Assembly: GCA_016793885.1 (NCBI GenBank)
Contig: JAEUHE010000037.1
Location: 1-42,761 of the forward strand
Length of the DNA: 42,761 bases
Reading direction: 5' to 3'
Source: Verrucomicrobiales bacterium
Lineage (GTDB): Bacteria > Verrucomicrobiota > Verrucomicrobiia > Limisphaerales > UBA11320
Shown here: positions 7,812 to 15,563 of the stretch, one piece after another
Layout of the letters: the number at the start of each line of letters is the position of its first letter
Numbering within the stretch: the first letter of the stretch is position 1
Translations under genes and position numbers: made by a program
The notes under the pieces: model-generated
What the model saw: the letters and a program-made list of their open reading frames with translations, nothing else
What the model was told of the DNA's origin: nothing
The model's database searches: none

Positions 7812-8626
7812 GCCTCACTGCCGGTCGATCTGCCTCACCGAAGGGCCGGCTTCGAATCCGAAAATGGTCGGCTGGAAAAGGCTTCCGGCAGGCACTGGAT
7901 GACCTGGCGGAGGAGGAACCGCTGGAAATCCAGGTGGAAACGCGCTCCGTCAGTGTCACCATGCGAACCCCAGGACACGACGACGAGTTGGCGGCCGGAT
8001 TTCTCCTGACCGAAGGCATCATCCGGGGGGCGAACGAAATCGCCGCCATCCGGGCCTACCCGCGAAACGCCCAAGGAAACGTCATCAACGTCTTTCTTAA
8101 GCCGGAGGTCTCGGTCGACTTCGCCACCCTCACTCGCCATGTTTTTGTCTCCTCCAGCTGCGGGCTGTGTGGCAAAGCCTCCATCGACGCAGTGTTCGGT
8201 CACTTTCCACGCATTCGAGGACGCACTCGGGTGACGCCGGAGATTTGGCTTTCCCTGCCAAAAACCATGGCCGCTCAGCAAGAAACCTTCGCACGGACAG
8301 GCGGACTCCACGCCGCCGCCCTCTTCGACCTCAAAGGTCAGCTCCAGGTGCTCCGGGAAGATGTGGGACGGCACAATGCGGTCGATAAAGTCATCGGCTA
8401 TGCCCTTCACCAAGGCTGGCTCCCCCTGAAAGAGTCGATTTTACTGGTGAGCGGTCGAGCGTCCTTCGAGATCATGCAAAAGGCTCTGGCGGCAGGCATC
8501 CCCGCGGTCGCCGCCGTGTCGGCCCCTTCCAGCCTGGCGGTCCAGTTCGCGCGTCGGAGCGGTCAACTGCTGGTCGGATTTCTTCGCGAGGATCGGTTTA
8601 ATCTGTACTCCGGCCAAAAACCGTAA
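7808..8626 (+). CDS. fdhD: Formate dehydrogenase accessory sulfurtransferase FdhD
   Basis: FdhD passes sulfur from a cysteine desulfurase to the Mo/W-bisMGD cofactor, needed for formate dehydrogenase activity. The 272-residue protein carries the conserved SSSCGLCGK loop (near 117-125) with the two functional cysteines, the VGRHNAVDKVIG motif in the cofactor-binding part, and the VSGRASFEIMQKAL segment. The GTG start at 7808 overlaps the stop of the upstream ATPase by four bases. No fdh structural gene is adjacent. Together with selC and selD in the same 8 kb, it suggests a selenocysteine-containing formate dehydrogenase elsewhere in the genome; this is inference. Confidence 0.94.
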   Translation: MSLTAGRSASPKGRLRIRKWSAGKGFRQALDDLAEEEPLEIQVETRSVSVTMRTPGHDDELAAGFLLTEGIIRGANEIAAIRAYPRNAQGNVINVFLKPEVSVDFATLTRHVFVSSSCGLCGKASIDAVFGHFPRIRGRTRVTPEIWLSLPKTMAAQQETFARTGGLHAAALFDLKGQLQVLREDVGRHNAVDKVIGYALHQGWLPLKESILLVSGRASFEIMQKALAAGIPAVAAVSAPSSLAVQFARRSGQLLVGFLREDRFNLYSGQKP

Positions 8627-8683
8627 GTCCTTGCTCAATCCCTGCGAAGCGGAAGTGTAGCGCAGATAGGATGTTACCGAGCC

Positions 8684-8995
8684 ATGAGCGCACATTTTTC
8701 CCGCAGCGAGATCCTGGGAACGGTTACCCAAAACAGACTGGAATACGAGGTTTGTGCCTCCCTGGAAGGCTCTTTCGATCAAGAACATCAGCAGCTGAAG
8801 CTGCGACTTGAAAGCTTCTTGCGGGCCACCGACATTCGGGTCAAAGAGCAGCACCTCAAGCCAAGCTGGCTGCCTCAGGACGAGCAACTCAAGGAAGGGG
8901 TGGGCGAAGAGGACGCCCCGGACCTCGTCCGGGAGGTCTTCCACGGGTGGGTTTCCAAAGTCAGAAAAGCCGTTCCCACGATTCTGCATACCTGA
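8684..8995 (+). CDS. Small protein of unknown function (103 aa)
   Basis: I do not recognise this family. The protein is soluble, acidic in its second half and without a signal peptide or membrane segment. It opens at ATG 8684, 57 bases after fdhD, on the same strand, and ends at TGA 8995. Composition is protein-like rather than low-complexity, with patterns such as LEGSFDQEHQQLKLRLESFLRA that would form an amphipathic helix and a tail EVFHGWVSKVRKAVPTIL. It may be co-transcribed with fdhD. The TGA stop was considered as a selenocysteine codon; the ten codons beyond it do not look like coding sequence. Confidence 0.5.
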   Translation: MSAHFSRSEILGTVTQNRLEYEVCASLEGSFDQEHQQLKLRLESFLRATDIRVKEQHLKPSWLPQDEQLKEGVGEEDAPDLVREVFHGWVSKVRKAVPTILHT

Positions 8996-9169
8996 GGGCC
9001 GACCTCCCTCTCTCCAAAACGACTTTGAATCAACCCTCTAGAAAGCCCGTCTGAGTGGGACGGTCCGTCGTACTCTGTAGTTCAATATGGCCCCATCGCC
9101 TTACCTTCGAAAGAGGGCGCTGGTATCGCAACCGTATTTGAGAGTAGTCTGGCCTCCAAACAACGATTC

Positions 9170-10426
9170 ATGAAACCGGTGGTTATTCTATTGGTGCTGG
9201 CGAGCCTGGGTTTTGGCGGCTGGTATTGGTACTCCCAAGGCCAAGGCAAGTTCCCAGCCCAGACCGAAGCTCAAGGCTCCGATGAGCGGTCCACGACCGC
9301 AGTCGCGGAGACTCGCGACATTCGGTTCACCGTCAGCGCCGCAGGCGAGATCACACCGGCCGAACAGGTGAGCGTCCGCCCCGAAATCAACGGCCGGATC
9401 GAGACCCTCACCGTGGATATCGGCGATACCATCAAAAAGGGGGATGTTTTCTTCACCTTGGATGATCGCGATCTTCAGATCGAGAAGGAGACCCGCCAGA
9501 AGGATATCGAGCGTGCTAAAGTGGAGATGGACCAAGCGGAACGTACCTACCTGCGCAACAAGCAGCTCTACGAAGAAAGGCTGGTCTCGCTCGAGGTGTT
9601 CGAAAAGGAGCGCACCAACTACGAGCTGAAGAAGAACTTTCTCTCCACAGCCGAGAAGGCCATGGAGCAGGCCGTCGACAAGCTCGGAAAAACCCGGATC
9701 GTGGCCCCCTTCGATTGCACCATTCTCACGCGTCCCGTCTCCGTGGGACAAGCAGTCTCCGGCTCCGCTGGATTCAACAGTGGCACCGAGGTGCTCACCG
9801 TGGCCGATCTGAGCCAACTGATCATCAACGCCCACATCAACCAAGCCGACATCACGCGCCTCAGGGTGAATCAGGAAGTTGAAGTCGCCGTGGAGGCGAT
9901 TCAAGGGCTGAAAGTGACAGGGGTGGTGGAGCGCATCGCTCCCCAGGCGACGATCAAGAACAACATCAAGGGATTCTCCGCGCGCATCCTGCTCAAGGAC
10001 GTCGATCCCCGAATCCGGCCCAGCATGACGGCCAATATCAAGATCCCCGTCAGCTCAGCCGATCAGGTGCTCGCTGTGCCGCTCGCGGCAGTCTTCACGG
10101 AACTCAATCCGGATACGCAACAGATGGAGCGCTTCGTTTACGTGAAGAACGACTCCGGGTATGAACGCCGCACCATCCAAGTCGGGGTCTCGGACTACTT
10201 TTTTGCGGAGATCCAGAAGGGTCTGAGTGCCGGGGAAGTGGTGACCCTCGAAGAACCGAAGGAGGAAGCGGAGAAGCGAACCAAGGGCCGCACCGCCTCA
10301 ACGTCCCCCGCGCCCACATCCACACCAGCCGTCAAGGCAGCGCCCGCGGTTGCGCCGTCGACCACCAAAACGAACGCAGCCCGGACCGTTTCTGAACTGC
10401 AACGCCGAGTGGGGGCGGGCTCTTAA
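9170..10426 (+). CDS. macA: MacA/HlyD-type periplasmic adaptor subunit
   Basis: Membrane fusion protein of a tripartite exporter, linking an inner-membrane ABC transporter to an outer-membrane channel. The 418-residue protein has an N-terminal membrane anchor (residues 4-20), a biotinyl-lipoyl-like half (GRIETLTVDIGDTIKKGDVFF, about 75-95), a coiled-coil hairpin (about 100-165, rich in E/K/R with DQAERTYLRNKQLYEE), the second lipoyl half (IVAPFDCTI), then beta-barrel and membrane-proximal domains. The tail after about 365 is a Lys/Glu then Thr/Ala/Pro-rich linker. The ATPase gene starts 44 bases downstream. No TolC-like gene is in the window. Confidence 0.9.
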   Translation: MKPVVILLVLASLGFGGWYWYSQGQGKFPAQTEAQGSDERSTTAVAETRDIRFTVSAAGEITPAEQVSVRPEINGRIETLTVDIGDTIKKGDVFFTLDDRDLQIEKETRQKDIERAKVEMDQAERTYLRNKQLYEERLVSLEVFEKERTNYELKKNFLSTAEKAMEQAVDKLGKTRIVAPFDCTILTRPVSVGQAVSGSAGFNSGTEVLTVADLSQLIINAHINQADITRLRVNQEVEVAVEAIQGLKVTGVVERIAPQATIKNNIKGFSARILLKDVDPRIRPSMTANIKIPVSSADQVLAVPLAAVFTELNPDTQQMERFVYVKNDSGYERRTIQVGVSDYFFAEIQKGLSAGEVVTLEEPKEEAEKRTKGRTASTSPAPTSTPAVKAAPAVAPSTTKTNAARTVSELQRRVGAGS

Positions 10427-10470
10427 GCAAGCACCGGCGACGACCAAAACTTAAGTTCCCCTCACCTACC

Positions 10471-11205
10471 ATGGCGCTTGTCGAGCTTCGTAACGTCAGC
10501 AAGATCTACCAGCTCGGAGGCGAAACCATCCGAGCGCTGGACGATGTCTCGCTGGATATCGATGGAGGTGAGTTTGTTTCGGTGATCGGGCCGTCCGGCA
10601 GCGGCAAATCGACCCTGATGCACATCCTCGGATGCTTGGATTCCCCGACCCACGGGACGATCCAGCTGGATGGCCAGATGATCCAAACCGCCACCTCCCG
10701 CGAACTGGCTTACATTCGCAACCGCAAAATCGGGTTCGTATTTCAGTTCTTCAACCTGCTGCCGAAACTCAGCGTTCTCCAGAACGTCGAGCTTCCCATG
10801 ATCTACAGCGGAGTCTCAGGCAAGGAGCGACGGGAGCGGTCCATGGACACCCTCAAGCTGGTGGGACTCGAGAACCGTTCCAAGCACCGGCCCAGCCAGC
10901 TCTCCGGCGGACAGCAACAGCGCGTCGCGATCGCCCGCGCCCTGGTCAACCATCCCCGAATCCTGTTCGCCGATGAACCCACCGGCAACCTCGACAGCCA
11001 TACCGGCGAGGCCATTCTCGAACTGTTCCGCAAGTTGAGCACGGAAGGGCACACCATTATCCTGGTCACTCATGATCCCGAGATCGCGGCGGTAACGCCG
11101 CGTCGCATCGAGATCCGGGATGGAAAGATCGCCAAGAACGTCGACGCACGGCTGGCCGGCCTGGATCGTCGTCCGCTGCTCTCCTCAACCCAACCCCCGG
11201 GCTGA
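10471..11205 (+). CDS. ABC transporter ATP-binding protein (MacB/LolD type)
   Basis: Cytoplasmic ATPase powering the adjacent permeases. The 244-residue sequence has Walker A GPSGSGKST (40-48), the Q-loop in VFQFFNLLPKL, the signature LSGGQQQRVAIARAL (about 145-159), Walker B ILFADEPTGNLDS and the switch histidine in VTHDPEIA. All catalytic residues are present. In E. coli MacB this domain is fused to the permease; here it is separate, as in many PVC and other genomes. Its TGA (11203-11205) is two bases before the permease ATG at 11207. Confidence 0.94.
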   Translation: MALVELRNVSKIYQLGGETIRALDDVSLDIDGGEFVSVIGPSGSGKSTLMHILGCLDSPTHGTIQLDGQMIQTATSRELAYIRNRKIGFVFQFFNLLPKLSVLQNVELPMIYSGVSGKERRERSMDTLKLVGLENRSKHRPSQLSGGQQQRVAIARALVNHPRILFADEPTGNLDSHTGEAILELFRKLSTEGHTIILVTHDPEIAAVTPRRIEIRDGKIAKNVDARLAGLDRRPLLSSTQPPG

Positions 11206-11206
11206 G

Positions 11207-12589
11207 ATGAACCTCTTCAACACCATCGCCTCCGGGATCAAGGAGATCTGGGCCCACAAATTTCGATCCCTGCTCACCATGCTCGGCATCATCCTTGGCG
11301 TTTCGGCCCTGGTGGCCATGTCCGCCCTGGTGAAAGGGATGGAGAACGGAACCCGGGAGGCGCTGGTCGCAGCAGGCGGCTTGGAGAAGATTCGAATCGA
11401 GCCCCAGTACGAGCTACCGGTCTACCAGCGACACCTCGCCGACCAGGCGCAGGGGCTGACCATGGATGACGTGGAGGCGCTGAAAAAGGGAGCCCCGCTG
11501 GTGACCATGGTGACTCCCGCCGTGGAGCAATACCGCTATCGCGAAGCGATGGTCGCGACCTATCGGGGGAAGACCGCCGAGCCCTTCCTGGTTTCCGGAA
11601 CCTGGCCCGATGCCATGATCATCAACGAGCACAAACTGGCTCACGGTCGAATGTTCAATGAACTGGACGACGAGATCGCCAGCAGCGTTTGCGTGATCGG
11701 CACCGGAATCCGCGATGACCTGTTTGGATCGCCGGAGGAGCTCGGAGAGGAAATCATACCCCTGGGCGAGTCTATCAATATCAACGGCCTCCCCTTCACC
11801 ATCATCGGAATGTTCGACCAGTATGAAAGCGAGAGCGCCCGCAAGGAGCGCGAACTCCGCAAGCTGCTTCCAAAGGAGGCTCTCAAATCCGGTCCCACCC
11901 GAAGCCGCGGCTGGGGTGGAGGCAAAGGCGGACATTTTATCTTCCGCATGAAGAACAACACCATCTTCATCCCACTGAATACCATGATGGTGAAGTTCCG
12001 CGGTCTTTCCGGAGGCAGCACCGATACCGGACAGGTCAAGCTCTCGAACCTGAACATGAAGATCCCCAGCATCGACCTGCTCGAGCCCGCCATTCAACAA
12101 GTTCGCAACGTCCTCATGGTCACTCACAAGGGGATCGAAGATTTCACTTTTCGAACGCAAGAAGACTGGGCTCAAGAGATCACCACGGTGATTCGGAACG
12201 CGCGGCTGAGCGGTGGCGTCATTTCCGGAATCTGCCTGCTGGTCGGAGGCATCGGGATCATGAATATTATGCTAGCCAGCATCTCGGAGCGGGTCCGGGA
12301 GATCGGGATACGCAAGGCTGTCGGCGCGTCGACGATGGATGTGTTCATCCAAATCCTGGTGGAAAGCACGGTCATCTCGGTCATCGGCGGAATCGCCGGA
12401 ATCGGAGCATCGTACGCCCTGGTCCACCTGATCGCTTCGTTCACCCCCACCGACAACACGCCAGTCATCACTCTGAGCGCCCTGCTCGTGGCTTTCGCCT
12501 TCAGCGTGGGAGTAGGCATGCTGGCGGGGCTATATCCCGCCATTCGCGCGTCGCGCCTCCACCCCATCCAAGCGTTGCGTTACGACTGA
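11207..12589 (+). CDS. MacB-like ABC transporter permease (first of tandem pair)
   Basis: Inner-membrane permease of the exporter. The 460-residue protein has an N-terminal membrane segment after the HKFRSLLTMLGIILGV motif (about 15-35), a large periplasmic MacB core domain (about 55-320), and three C-terminal membrane segments with the FtsX-type sequence GGIGIMNIMLASISERVREIG and the terminal ARASRLHPIQALRYD-like motif. The ATG at 11207 is chosen because it immediately follows the ATPase stop and begins with the typical NLFNTIASGIKEIW helix; an open extension upstream only overlaps the ATPase gene. The downstream gene at 12605 is a clear paralogue, 15 bases away. Confidence 0.92.
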   Translation: MNLFNTIASGIKEIWAHKFRSLLTMLGIILGVSALVAMSALVKGMENGTREALVAAGGLEKIRIEPQYELPVYQRHLADQAQGLTMDDVEALKKGAPLVTMVTPAVEQYRYREAMVATYRGKTAEPFLVSGTWPDAMIINEHKLAHGRMFNELDDEIASSVCVIGTGIRDDLFGSPEELGEEIIPLGESININGLPFTIIGMFDQYESESARKERELRKLLPKEALKSGPTRSRGWGGGKGGHFIFRMKNNTIFIPLNTMMVKFRGLSGGSTDTGQVKLSNLNMKIPSIDLLEPAIQQVRNVLMVTHKGIEDFTFRTQEDWAQEITTVIRNARLSGGVISGICLLVGGIGIMNIMLASISERVREIGIRKAVGASTMDVFIQILVESTVISVIGGIAGIGASYALVHLIASFTPTDNTPVITLSALLVAFAFSVGVGMLAGLYPAIRASRLHPIQALRYD

Positions 12590-12604
12590 CGCGAGTTCGC
12601 CGCC

Positions 12605-13957
12605 ATGATTTTTATCAACACGATCCTCATCGGCCTCAAGGAAATCTGGACTCACAAGTTCAGATCGATCCTTACCATGCTGGGCATCGTGCTGGGGGTG
12701 GCCAGCTTGGTGGCGATGGCCGCCATCGTGAAAGGCATGGAAAACGGGATGAAGGAGGCCATGATTGCCATGGGGGGGCTCGACAAGGTTCTCATCGAAC
12801 AACAGAAAGTCCCAGTACATCAGAACCACCTGCGCGACATGGCGCCGGGCAAGACGATCCACGATGTCCGGGCACTGCAGGAGAGCGCCCCACTCCTGCG
12901 GGTCATTTCCCCAGAGATGGGACTTGACCGCGTCATGGTATCGAGAGGAGGAAAGTCGATGCGCCCATCCGAGGTGGTTGGCGTTTGGCCGGCGGTGATG
13001 GAGATGAACCTTTACGAACTGGCTCACGGTCGCTTCTTCAACGCAATTGATGAGGAAAATGCGCGCAGTGTCTGCGTGATCGGCACTGGGGTGCGAGATG
13101 AGCTATTCGGTTCTCCGCAGGAAACCGGGCGCGAGATCATCCCGCTGGGAGAGGAGATCCGCATTAACGATCAACCCTTCACCATCGTCGGCATGTTTAA
13201 ACATTACGAAAGCGAGATGGATCGGAAAATTCGCGAAGAGGGGATCAAGACTGAAGTCCAAGCGGGGGGGCCAAACCGCCAACGCGGTTGGGGCAGGCGC
13301 AACTGGAATGCGTTTTGGAGGAAGAACAACGTGGTTTACACGCCGCTCAACACCATGTGGGTCCGCTTCCGCTCTTGCACCGGCACCAACAATGTTCCGG
13401 ATCCCACGCTGACCGACATCGACATCAAAGTTGCCAGCCTCGACAGACTGGAACCGGCCCTACAACAGGCTCGCAACGTTCTCATGGTCACTCACCGGGG
13501 AATCGAGGACTTCAATTTTAGAACCCAAGAAAATCAGATTGAGGACATCAACAAACGCATCAAGAACGCACGTTTGAGCGGCGGCATCATTGCCGGCCTG
13601 AGCCTGCTGGTCGGCGGTATCGGGATCATGAACATCATGCTCGCCAGCATCAACGAACGCATCCGGGAGATCGGGATCTGCAAAGCTATAGGGGCGACCG
13701 GATTCTCGATCTTCGTGCAGATCCTTATCGAGAGCATGGTGATCTCAGTACTGGGCGCCCTTGTCGGACTCGGGGCCTCGAAGCTCCTGGTTCTAATATT
13801 GAGCGAAATGTCACCCACTCAGAATTCCCCCGTGATCCAGACCGAGGTCATGGTGATCGCCGTCGCTTTCAGCGCCGCCGTCGGAGTGGTGGCCGGCCTC
13901 TTCCCCGCCTGGAAAGCCGCCCGCCTCAACCCCATCGCCGCCCTCAGATACGAGTAA
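12605..13957 (+). CDS. MacB-like ABC transporter permease (second of tandem pair)
   Basis: Paralogue of the preceding permease: same length class (450 residues), same N-terminal helix (GLKEIWTHKFRSILTML), same MacB core with matching blocks such as CVIGTGVRDELFGSP and VRNVLMVTH-like AQQ/ARNVLMVTHRGIEDF, and the same FtsX-type C-terminus ending LNPIAALRYE. The pair may form a heterodimer around one ATPase, which would replace the usual MacB homodimer; that is inference. The gene ends 12 bases before the heptanucleotide array at 13970. Confidence 0.92.
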   Translation: MIFINTILIGLKEIWTHKFRSILTMLGIVLGVASLVAMAAIVKGMENGMKEAMIAMGGLDKVLIEQQKVPVHQNHLRDMAPGKTIHDVRALQESAPLLRVISPEMGLDRVMVSRGGKSMRPSEVVGVWPAVMEMNLYELAHGRFFNAIDEENARSVCVIGTGVRDELFGSPQETGREIIPLGEEIRINDQPFTIVGMFKHYESEMDRKIREEGIKTEVQAGGPNRQRGWGRRNWNAFWRKNNVVYTPLNTMWVRFRSCTGTNNVPDPTLTDIDIKVASLDRLEPALQQARNVLMVTHRGIEDFNFRTQENQIEDINKRIKNARLSGGIIAGLSLLVGGIGIMNIMLASINERIREIGICKAIGATGFSIFVQILIESMVISVLGALVGLGASKLLVLILSEMSPTQNSPVIQTEVMVIAVAFSAAVGVVAGLFPAWKAARLNPIAALRYE

Positions 13958-13969
13958 ATGTGGGGAGTT

Positions 13970-14155
13970 AGGTGGTAGGTGGTAGGTGGTAGGTGGTAGG
14001 CGGTAGGTGGTAGGGTCACTCATCACTCATCACTCATCACTCATCCCTCGTCACTCGTCACTCATCCCTCGTCACTCATCCCTCGTCACTCGTCACTCGT
14101 CACTCATCACTCATCACTCATCACTCATCACTCCTCACTCCTCACTCCTCACTCC
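13970..14155. repeat. Solo heptanucleotide arrays (AGGTGGT)6 and (TCACTCR)20
   Basis: Six units of AGGTGGT (13970-14011, one variant AGGCGGT) are followed directly by twenty 7-base units (14016-14155). The units are TCACTCA, TCACTCG, TCCCTCG or TCACTCC in runs. The same two heptamers in the same order form the left end of the elements at 17696 and 27413, but here the ~350-base core and right end are missing. The array fills the 235-base gap between the second permease and purU. Because seven is not a multiple of three, all frames read as a seven-residue periodic peptide, so the open frame running into purU is not genuine coding sequence. Confidence 0.92.
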
Positions 14156-14192
14156 CCCTCAATTCCCCTTGTTCGTAAAGGCACTCGCTGAT

Positions 14193-15056
14193 ATGTCGAT
14201 GCACACATTGATGAAGCAACTAGCCACCATCACCGTGATTGGACGCGACCGCACTGGGGTCATTGCTCGCGTGACAAGTTTCCTATTTGACCAAGGGGCG
14301 AATATCGAAGCCCTGGATGAACAGGTCACTCGAGGTCAATTCAGCATGGTGCTGCAAGCCTCCTGGAATGTCGGGGACTGGGACCGGAACCGGCTCCGCG
14401 CCGGACTCGAGCGACTGGGAAAAAACCTCGGAATGGAGATCAAACTACGCTCCAGCTCCGCCGGGGGAAAACAACGGTTCGCCATTCTGGTCACTCGCGA
14501 ACCCCATTGCCTCGAAGCGCTGCTCGCGGAGGTGAAAGCCAAGCGACTTGGCGCTGAACCCGCCCTCATCCTGGGCAATCACCCTGACTTGAAGCCCATC
14601 GCCAAAGCCCATGGAATCCCTTTCCACCTGGTTCCTTGGGAGGATCGCGCTCGAGCTGAAACCGCGGCGCTGAAGATCATCGACGAGGCGGAAGCCGACT
14701 TTCTGGTGCTGGCTCGTTTCATGAAAATCCTCTCGCCCAATTTTGTGTGGCGGCACAAGAACAAGATCATCAACATCCACCCCTCCCTGCTCCCCAGCTT
14801 TCCCGGGCCGCAGGCTTACCGCCAAGCCTACGAGCGCGGGGTCAAGATCGCCGGCGTCACCGCCCACTTCGTAACCATGCATCTCGATGAGGGGCCCATC
14901 ATCGCGCAAGGCAGCTTCCCCGTGCGCCCCAACATGAGCCTGCCCGAAATCATCAAGGCCGGCCAAAAACTCGAATCGAAGGTCCTGGTCAAGGCAGTGA
15001 AGCTCTTTCTGAAGCGGCGATTGGACGTCTATTGGGGAGTCGTGAAAGAAGTCTAA
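14193..15056 (+). CDS. purU: Formyltetrahydrofolate deformylase
   Basis: Hydrolyses 10-formyl-THF to formate and THF, supplying formate for one-carbon balance and purine synthesis. Residues about 10-85 form an ACT domain (TVIGRDRTGVIARVTSFL); the formyltransferase-like catalytic domain follows. The catalytic Asn-His-Asp set is visible in INIHPSLLPSF, GVTAHFV and LDEGPIIAQ. At 287 residues it matches the family (about 280). ATG at 14193 is chosen; ATG at 14211 is an equally plausible start close to the ACT domain. The longer open frame to 14007 lies entirely in heptamer repeats. It produces formate, a possible link to the fdhD context. Confidence 0.93.
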   Translation: MSMHTLMKQLATITVIGRDRTGVIARVTSFLFDQGANIEALDEQVTRGQFSMVLQASWNVGDWDRNRLRAGLERLGKNLGMEIKLRSSSAGGKQRFAILVTREPHCLEALLAEVKAKRLGAEPALILGNHPDLKPIAKAHGIPFHLVPWEDRARAETAALKIIDEAEADFLVLARFMKILSPNFVWRHKNKIINIHPSLLPSFPGPQAYRQAYERGVKIAGVTAHFVTMHLDEGPIIAQGSFPVRPNMSLPEIIKAGQKLESKVLVKAVKLFLKRRLDVYWGVVKEV

Positions 15057-15072
15057 CCAGCTTTTCTCGTTG

Positions 15073-15104
15073 ATCCGACCTCTGGGTAACACGCAGAGTC
15101 GGAT
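15073..15104 (+). other. Hairpin just upstream of yraN
   Basis: The segment ATCCGAC-C-TCTG pairs with CAGA-GTCGGAT around a nine-base loop, giving about eleven pairs with one bulge. It ends four bases before the yraN GTG and has no T-run, so it is more likely to hinder translation initiation than to terminate transcription. Function is inferred only. Confidence 0.35.
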
Positions 15105-15107
15105 GCA

Positions 15108-15563
15108 GTGAAAGGGAGGAACTGGATCTCATCGTTGTTTCGAAGGCTGTGGCCTGGACGCATCCACGCGTCTCGATCCCTGCCTGCCCATCTTCGACGG
15201 GGAGCTGCGGGAGAAGCCGCTGCGCGCGAATATCTGGAGCAGCGAGGCTTCCGTTGCCTCACCACCAACTATCGATCGCGACGAGGAGAGATCGATCTCA
15301 TCTGTCGGGAAGGAATCTGCCTGGTGTTCGTAGAGGTCAAGACACGATCCTCGGAAGACTGGAACCGGCCGGCGGCGGCGGTGAATTGGGCTAAACAACG
15401 ACGCATCTCCCGGGCGGCCCTTGACTATCTCAAAGACCTAGGCCAACCGCGGATCGTGTTCCGGTTCGACATTGTCGAGGTGCTGATGTCGGGAGACCAG
15501 GTGCGGACCATCCGACATCTCCCCAATGCCTTTCTGCTGGCCAAGCCTTATCGATATGGCTGA
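15108..15563 (+). CDS. yraN: YraN family protein (UPF0102), endonuclease-like fold
   Basis: Member of the UPF0102 family, which has a restriction-endonuclease-like fold and no firmly established role. The 151-residue protein shows the family motifs GAAGEAAAREYLEQRGF (about 32-48), GEIDLICREG (about 60-69) and FVEVKTRSS (about 74-82); Glu/Asp/Glu/Lys of these motifs form the PD-(D/E)XK-like centre. GTG at 15108 is used as start; the extra 30 N-terminal residues before GAAGE are basic. The 3' end overlaps the convergent terC-family gene by 16 bases. Confidence 0.9.
   Translation: MKGRNWISSLFRRLWPGRIHASRSLPAHLRRGAAGEAAAREYLEQRGFRCLTTNYRSRRGEIDLICREGICLVFVEVKTRSSEDWNRPAAAVNWAKQRRISRAALDYLKDLGQPRIVFRFDIVEVLMSGDQVRTIRHLPNAFLLAKPYRYG

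Noticed and set aside
8993-9030. TGA of the 103-residue protein as a selenocysteine codon
   Set aside because: Only ten weak codons follow before the next stop and no convincing SECIS-like hairpin is seen just downstream.
11120-11206. Upstream start for the first MacB-like permease
   Set aside because: The extension only overlaps the ATPase 3' end in another frame; ATG 11207 gives the family N-terminus.
13970-14155. CRISPR array
   Set aside because: Units are contiguous heptamers with no spacers and no cas genes are present.
14007-14192. N-terminal extension of PurU made of seven-residue repeats (HSSLVTR type)
   Set aside because: It is translation of the heptanucleotide array; real PurU homology begins after ATG 14193.
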